This document shows positions 59,589 through 64,000 of a stretch of DNA of 64,000 nucleotides, piece by piece. The notes under the pieces were generated by a model. That model was not told where the DNA came from. It worked only from the letters and a program-made list of their open reading frames with translations, and made no database searches. How positions within the stretch are numbered: position 1 is the stretch's first letter; each line of letters begins with the position of its first letter. The DNA is from Isoetes taiwanensis (lineage: Eukaryota > Streptophyta > Lycopodiopsida > Isoetales > Isoetaceae), in assembly GCA_021234155.1 (NCBI GenBank), contig JAJEKV010000062.1:7330425-7394424 (forward strand), in the 5' to 3' direction. Made by a program: the position numbers and the translations under genes.

Positions 59589-59847
59589 GGTCTCACAGGT
59601 CGCGCCTCGCTCAAAAACTAAAGTTTAGTTTTTAGACCAGGCGCGAGCTGTGAGATCTCACACATTTTTATGTAATTTATGTAATTTAAACATGCTATTC
59701 TAATTAATTCCTATCTTAGAACTAGCCTTACCACATTATTTTTGTCAAATTCATCATGTTTGAGTGATCTTGGCTCGATGTCTCACAGCTAGCGCCTCGC
59801 TCAAAAACTAAAGTTTAGTTTTTTGACCAGACGCGAGCTGTGAGACC
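59589..59847 (-). repeat. Two hairpin repeats upstream of the outer H3-like frame
   Basis: Units at 59589-59656 and 59780-59847, offset 191 bases, same sequence as the downstream pair (tctcacag..gcgcctcgctc, aaactaaagtttagttt, gcgcgagctgtgaga). They lie in the leader between primer-binding site (60038) and ATG (59376). Confidence 0.9.
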
Positions 59848-60037
59848 ACATTGCCAGGGGAGTTTTTTGGCTCATTCTTTTTAGTCTTATTAAGTTCCAA
59901 TTCACTTAATTGTTACTAGCTTAGCATAACTACAAAAATGAGAAAAAAATTTCCCACTTTTCGAGGCTTGAGGATCCTATCAAGTTAGTACTACTGGGAG
60001 CATGGTCAGTGCTTTGCTCTTGGTCTTCAAGAACATA

Positions 60038-60049
60038 GCTCTGATACCA
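60038..60049 (-). promoter_or_regulatory. Primer-binding site of the outer chromovirus
   Basis: TGGTATCAGAGC on the minus strand, one base after the 5' LTR; complementary to initiator-Met tRNA. Confidence 0.9.
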
Positions 60050-60050
60050 T

Positions 60051-61526
60051 TGTGACGTCCCCTACTCGTATACGATGCCCGCACCGTATACAACCAGGAG
60101 TTCATCCCCCATACCAGCTCCATACCGATATAGGGCTCCCACGTATCATCGTGACCATCCGCATCCACAAAGGGGAAGAATGAAGGGTCATTTTACCCCG
60201 CCTCCCTCGGGGCCTACCTAGCCGCGAAGCATAAACATACACGCCAAGAACATAACATCACATATCCACCTCAAGGGTGGTACATCAACATCTGCATAGA
60301 CAAAGATCAGCACAATACAAAGGAAGTTCCTTCCCAAGGCTCAGACACAGGGATGGACTGACAAGCTTGGGTCTCCAGAGTTCTTTGTAGACAGAATCAT
60401 GACAATGGATTGGGCTGGCATAAGAACATGGCATTGGGTTGTCCACTCCATCCGGGCCTCCCCGTGCACACTTTGCGAGTAGGTTGAAAAGTGTTGGGAC
60501 TCGATCAGAGACCCGCCGGTGCATAGCCAAAGGGCTATTCACGGTTACATCTCCCCAGTCCCAATGGGGCAGGTAGGGGATTGCTCCCTCCAGAGATCTA
60601 CATGCTGACCCAAGGTGACTAGAGGGCCACTGCCCTTATTCGACTTAACCCACTGGAAGGTGAACACCACCCCACGGGTGTCGAGCCCATGCCTTACCCA
60701 CACTCGCTGGCAAGCCATTAGACCTAGTCACTCTCGTCCCCAGTAGGCCTTACACACCGTAGGGATCGGCCGAGGGTCGAACACCTAACCTCATTCTAAG
60801 CCAGTCCGCCCCTTCACCCACAACCGTGTGGGCTCCTCGTGCACAGGCCCTAAATCTAGTAATGCACTAAGAGGGACTATCTAGGAGCATCATCTACTAA
60901 GCTTCAAGTCTCTACCCCCTTCCCAATACAGTGAGTTCACAGAATTCATCCGTCCATCACCTCATCATAGAACTAAAGAATAAGAACTAATCTATACATA
61001 GAGTTAAGTTCTTTAGTTAGAGTCAATCTCGGGATCAGCTTGGCTACTAGGGGTGATTTAATAGGCTAAACCTACTGGTTCGAAGGCTGGAATAAGGTTT
61101 AGGCTATTCAATCAACTAAATACCTGATCCCTGATTCACTCCCTCTGAATTGGCGCCCATGTCGCAGCTTACGCTTCGAGATACGGCCGAAAGGAGATCC
61201 GACTAGCCGGGCGCATGTGCGATCGTGAGAGTTGGAATTGACTCCTCAGGCGCGCGAATCGGAGCTCGGAAGGTCTGTGGGCGAAAAGGAGAATGTTAGG
61301 GTTTGATGCCTTATGTAGGCTATCGGTTAGGTTTAGGGTTTCCATGACCCTTGGGTTAAAGGTCTAAAGGTGCGCGCATTGCTAAGTGTGCGCACCATTG
61401 CAAGTTGCCCCCTAGGGCGTCCTTGCTTGGGTACACGTCGGCATACACGTCGACTGGACGGCGTGTACGCGTGACGGCGCAGTACGGTATATGTCTTGAG
61501 ACCGTATATCGTACTGGAACGTCACA
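60051..61526 (-). repeat. 5' LTR of the outer chromovirus
   Basis: 1476 bases; partner of 36692-38198, with many small differences. Followed on the right by TCTGC (61527-61531), which matches 36687-36691. Confidence 0.95.
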
Positions 61527-63202
61527 TCTGCTACCTCCTTTGTTTGCTGCTTTTTCTTGGCACTCCTTGTGACCCGTTTCTTGAATCTTCTTTCAGGGAC
61601 AGGTGCTTCTTCAGATGCACTGCTGTCTGATGAGTCAACTACCACATGCTTCCTCTTGTAAGGAAGAACCTTTGGCTCCTCAACTTCTGTATCACCTCCT
61701 GATTCCTGTTCTTCTGATTCCTCGGGTACATCTAATTCAGTGACATGGCCGAGCTCAAGCAGCAGTGCATGTGGCACTGATTCATTGCATCCTGCACATG
61801 CTACATGCCACTTATGGTTGCACTTGAGCTTCACAAGCATGCTGTAATCTTCAGAAAATTGCAGACCACAAAGTTCACATGCATCAGAAGTAGCACAAAG
61901 GGGGAGGTTATAAATACCCATACTGATCCGCATCTCCTGTAATTTTTTGTTGGTCTTCAAAACATTGACTTGAGTGGCCCTCGAATGCCATGATTCAATG
62001 CTGTGCTCGTAAGACTTCACATCACGTTTCAGCTGTGAAATCTCTTCAACAAGCTGAGAATACCTGTCCTTACCCATGCCTCGAAGCGTGTCCTCCAGAA
62101 GCCCCCTCAGCAGGTCCTCTTCACACTTAAAACCTGCTGCTTGCTTTTGATAGTCTTCATCACCTTCAGCAATGTTTTGCAAGTCGCACCTAGCCTTGTA
62201 CTTCTCTTCGATGGCATCTGCTAAACGGTCGCAGTATTGTTTAGAAATAGCCATGCTGCCTTCCATCCTTAGAGCTTCCTCTTCGATCTTCACGAGTCTG
62301 CTCTCGGCCTCTGCTTTCATCTCCCGAAGTTTTCTAGTCCTGATCATGAGGCTCTGGATATTCCTGTCAAAAGCATTCAAAGGGGTTTTCTTCGACTGTT
62401 TCTTCAACAAATCTTTGTAGGAGTCCGCTGCAAATGAAGCCCAATTCACTAAGTAAGCGAACAGAGTCCGAACTTCATTGTTTACCAGTTTCTTCTGGTA
62501 CACCTTGTGGACAAGCTCTCCCAACTCCGACCTAAAAGCTGGCCTGACCAAACTGATCTTCATTTTGCCATTCTCTAATGGACTGCTCCAAACCTGCAGC
62601 CAATCAGACTCACTCACGTCCTCGGGCTTCAACTGTTTTGGCTTTTTCCCATCTCCACATAAGCCACGAAAAGTGGCGAACTCATACTCTGTTCTAGCCA
62701 CCGGAAGTTGTAACAGAAGACAAAACACGTTAGAATTCAAAGCTAACCCAAAAAAAAATCGATTACTTACCTTCTTCAGCATGTAATCCATGGCTGTACC
62801 GAAAAAGGAAGGCGCCCGATTGATTGAAGCACTAAGCGCTTGATCGGAATGAGAAAACTAAGCGTTTGAACGGAATGAACAAACCCAAAACTGAGGTCTG
62901 CAATTAGGCTGCGAAATTTCGTGATCATTGAGGATCATAGCCAAGGCAATTCGCGCGCATTCCGAGGCTCGTTGGAACCCTTCGCGATGATTCTGTGGCA
63001 GACTTCATTCCTGCCCGTCGCCAGTCTTCAATGAACCGTACGGCCCGTCGAAGGCAAAAAAGCAGCGCTCGGATGAGGTGCTGACGAGCTGCTGGAATTT
63101 CGCTTTTTTGTACACCACCAATATAAATTTACCCACAAGAGTAATCGTTACCTTCTTGCACGCGCTAAGCTCCATCATACACAGCTCGAGATTGCTATCC
63201 AT
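61527..63202 (-). CDS. 5' exons of a gene with coiled coil and RING-like zinc site, split by the LTR element
   Basis: Proposed exons: 63133-63202 (MDSNLELCMMELSACKKV...), a 23-base microexon 62771-62793 (AMDYMLKK) and 61527-62686. Introns are GT-AG. Joined with the 3' exons at 36028-36691, minus one target duplication, the total is 1596 bases, an exact multiple of three (531 residues). Residues 30-130 look globular (YEFATFRGLCGDGKKPKQL). 140-290 are a charged coiled coil. Then a zinc-binding cluster of RING or treble-clef type follows, CELCGLQFSEDY and CNHKWHVACAGC. The rest is acidic with basic patches (YKRKHVVVDSSDSS, RRFKKRVTRSAKKKQQ). Nuclear role and possible ubiquitin-ligase activity are guesses; I do not recognise the family. 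The coding frame here is intact up to the insertion. Start choice: first ATG in the exon that splices in frame. Confidence 0.6.
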
Positions 63203-64000
63203 TGGAAATCCTGGCCGGAGTTGAATCCCCTGTTTTATAGGATTGCTGGCGTCTTCTGCAAGATCCGGAAGGGTAGCAACTGCCAAAACCCCTCTTTATT
63301 CAAAACCCTTATCTCTGCAAGTCCCCTCTTTCTGCAAAACCCTTATCTCTGCAAGTCGGCCCATGCGAGAGCGTCTGGATGAAGACGAGCTATGCTGTTC
63401 AGTCTGGATGAAGACGAGCTTTGCTGTTGTGGGAGGCCGTCTGAAAGCTCTGGACCTTTTCTTCCCGGCCTTGGCAGAAGAAACGCCCACAGAAGAACCT
63501 GCGCTAAGGGAAGCATTAGGGCTCAATTGGAGGAGCGGGCTCTGTTTTTATGACCTTGGAGATGCCAACTCCGGCGACATGCCGATTGCTTCACTGTCGT
63601 TTTTTCCTTGCAGCAGCAACAAGGCCCAAGGGCTCCGCCTCCATGAATCTCTGCTGCTGGCCCTGTTGGGCCTGCACGATTGGGCTAGATCCAAGCCAGA
63701 AATGCTGGTTCAGGTTCAGATTAAAGTGGGATGTTTTTTTTAAAACAGTCTCAAAATCGAATAAGCAATTTTCTTGGTTTCCAGGTGCCGAATGATTCAA
63801 GCTCAGCTATGGAGAATGATTCAAGCTCAGCTATGGAGAATTGCATTGACCGATATTGAAGCTGCAGCACTCCGAAAGCATGGTGACCCAAAAGAACAGT
63901 TACAAAGGTATGTACCAAAGTTCAATGTACCAAAGTTCAAATTTGAAGCATGGACGGGAAAAAAAGGCGGGGTATAGAAAAAGGGCGAGGTATAGAAAAG
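63203..64000. other. Upstream region; unproven plus-strand frame
   Basis: An open plus-strand frame (63243-63743) and a possible donor near 63726 with acceptor before gtgccgaatg (63785) might be part of a divergent gene, but no domain is recognised. Short direct repeats are present: tctggatgaagacgagct (63374, 63403), aacccttatctctgcaagt (63304, 63339), atgattcaagctcagctatg (63792, 63816) and accaaagttcaa (63915). Confidence 0.35.

Larger units (their letters stand above)
36692..61526 (-). mobile_element. Ty3/Gypsy chromovirus carrying an H3-like gene; 24.8 kb with nested insertion
   Basis: LTRs at 36692-38198 and 60051-61526 end in TGTGAC...GTCACA. Flanks carry TCTGC on both sides (36687-36691, 61527-61531). 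On the minus strand the order is 5' LTR, primer-binding site, histone H3-like frame, unknown ORF, Gag, zinc knuckle-protease-reverse transcriptase-RNase H-integrase-chromodomain, polypurine tract, 3' LTR. The order protease, reverse transcriptase, RNase H, integrase and the C-terminal chromodomain place it in the chromoviruses. Without the nested element (44773-56590) it is about 13.0 kb, long for this group because of the two extra frames. It inserted into exon 3 of a host gene. The LTRs differ at many sites, so insertion is not recent. Confidence 0.95.

Overview
Nuclear DNA of a land plant, about 64 kb, dominated by transposable elements. Evidence for a plant: LTR elements primed by initiator-Met tRNA, a Ty3/Gypsy chromovirus, a CACTA-like element, GT-AG introns of 69-239 bases and a secreted PLAT-domain gene. 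The density and depth of nesting suggest a large-genome species; a seed-free plant (fern or lycophyte) is a guess that the sequence alone cannot settle.

Layout. 1-1.9 kb: almost featureless. 1.9-4.1 kb: minus-strand LINE with hairpin repeats in its 5' leader, then a coiled-coil/RNA-binding ORF1 and the start of an endonuclease ORF2. 4.3-8.4 kb: polypyrimidine tracts alternating with 5'-truncated LINE 3' ends. 9.6-11.2 kb: satellite-like array of about 90-base units, ending at a 40-base perfect palindrome in front of a two-exon secreted PLAT-domain gene (11261-12015). 12.8-16.3 kb: segmental duplication. 16.3-18.7 kb: decayed LINE reverse transcriptase. 19.8-31.1 kb: a LINE split by a CACTA-like transposon, which holds a second LINE, itself split by a 6.0 kb Copia element with target-site duplication TACCT. 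31.2-35.1 kb: a multi-exon, probably dead gene of an uncharacterised family (motifs DFAENY, WSDG..QF, HGKG..DGAG), interrupted by a TA-flanked MITE and followed in frame by a Lys/Ser repeat tail. 36.0-63.2 kb: a minus-strand gene with a zinc-binding C-terminal region, whose third exon is split by a 24.8 kb LTR element (target-site duplication TCTGC). That element contains a second LTR element of 11.8 kb (GTGCA), which contains a MITE with 8-base duplications, which contains tRNA-like SINE heads.

The main discovery is in the last block. Both LTR elements carry, between primer-binding site and downstream ORFs, a reading frame for a histone H3-like protein. It starts MARTKQTA like the H3 tail (outer copy MARTKQTARKS), has a long charged insert and ends in a recognisable H3 fold ([15 protein letters not shown] near the C-terminus). 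The two copies are strongly diverged yet keep the same order of modules. Each is flanked by copies of a long hairpin repeat that differs in sequence between the elements but matches in size, position and spacing (about 190-215 bases). The outer element also encodes Gag, a Gypsy polymerase with a chromodomain, and an unknown extra ORF; the nested one shows no recognisable polymerase. All these frames are now broken, so the copies are fossils of the system.
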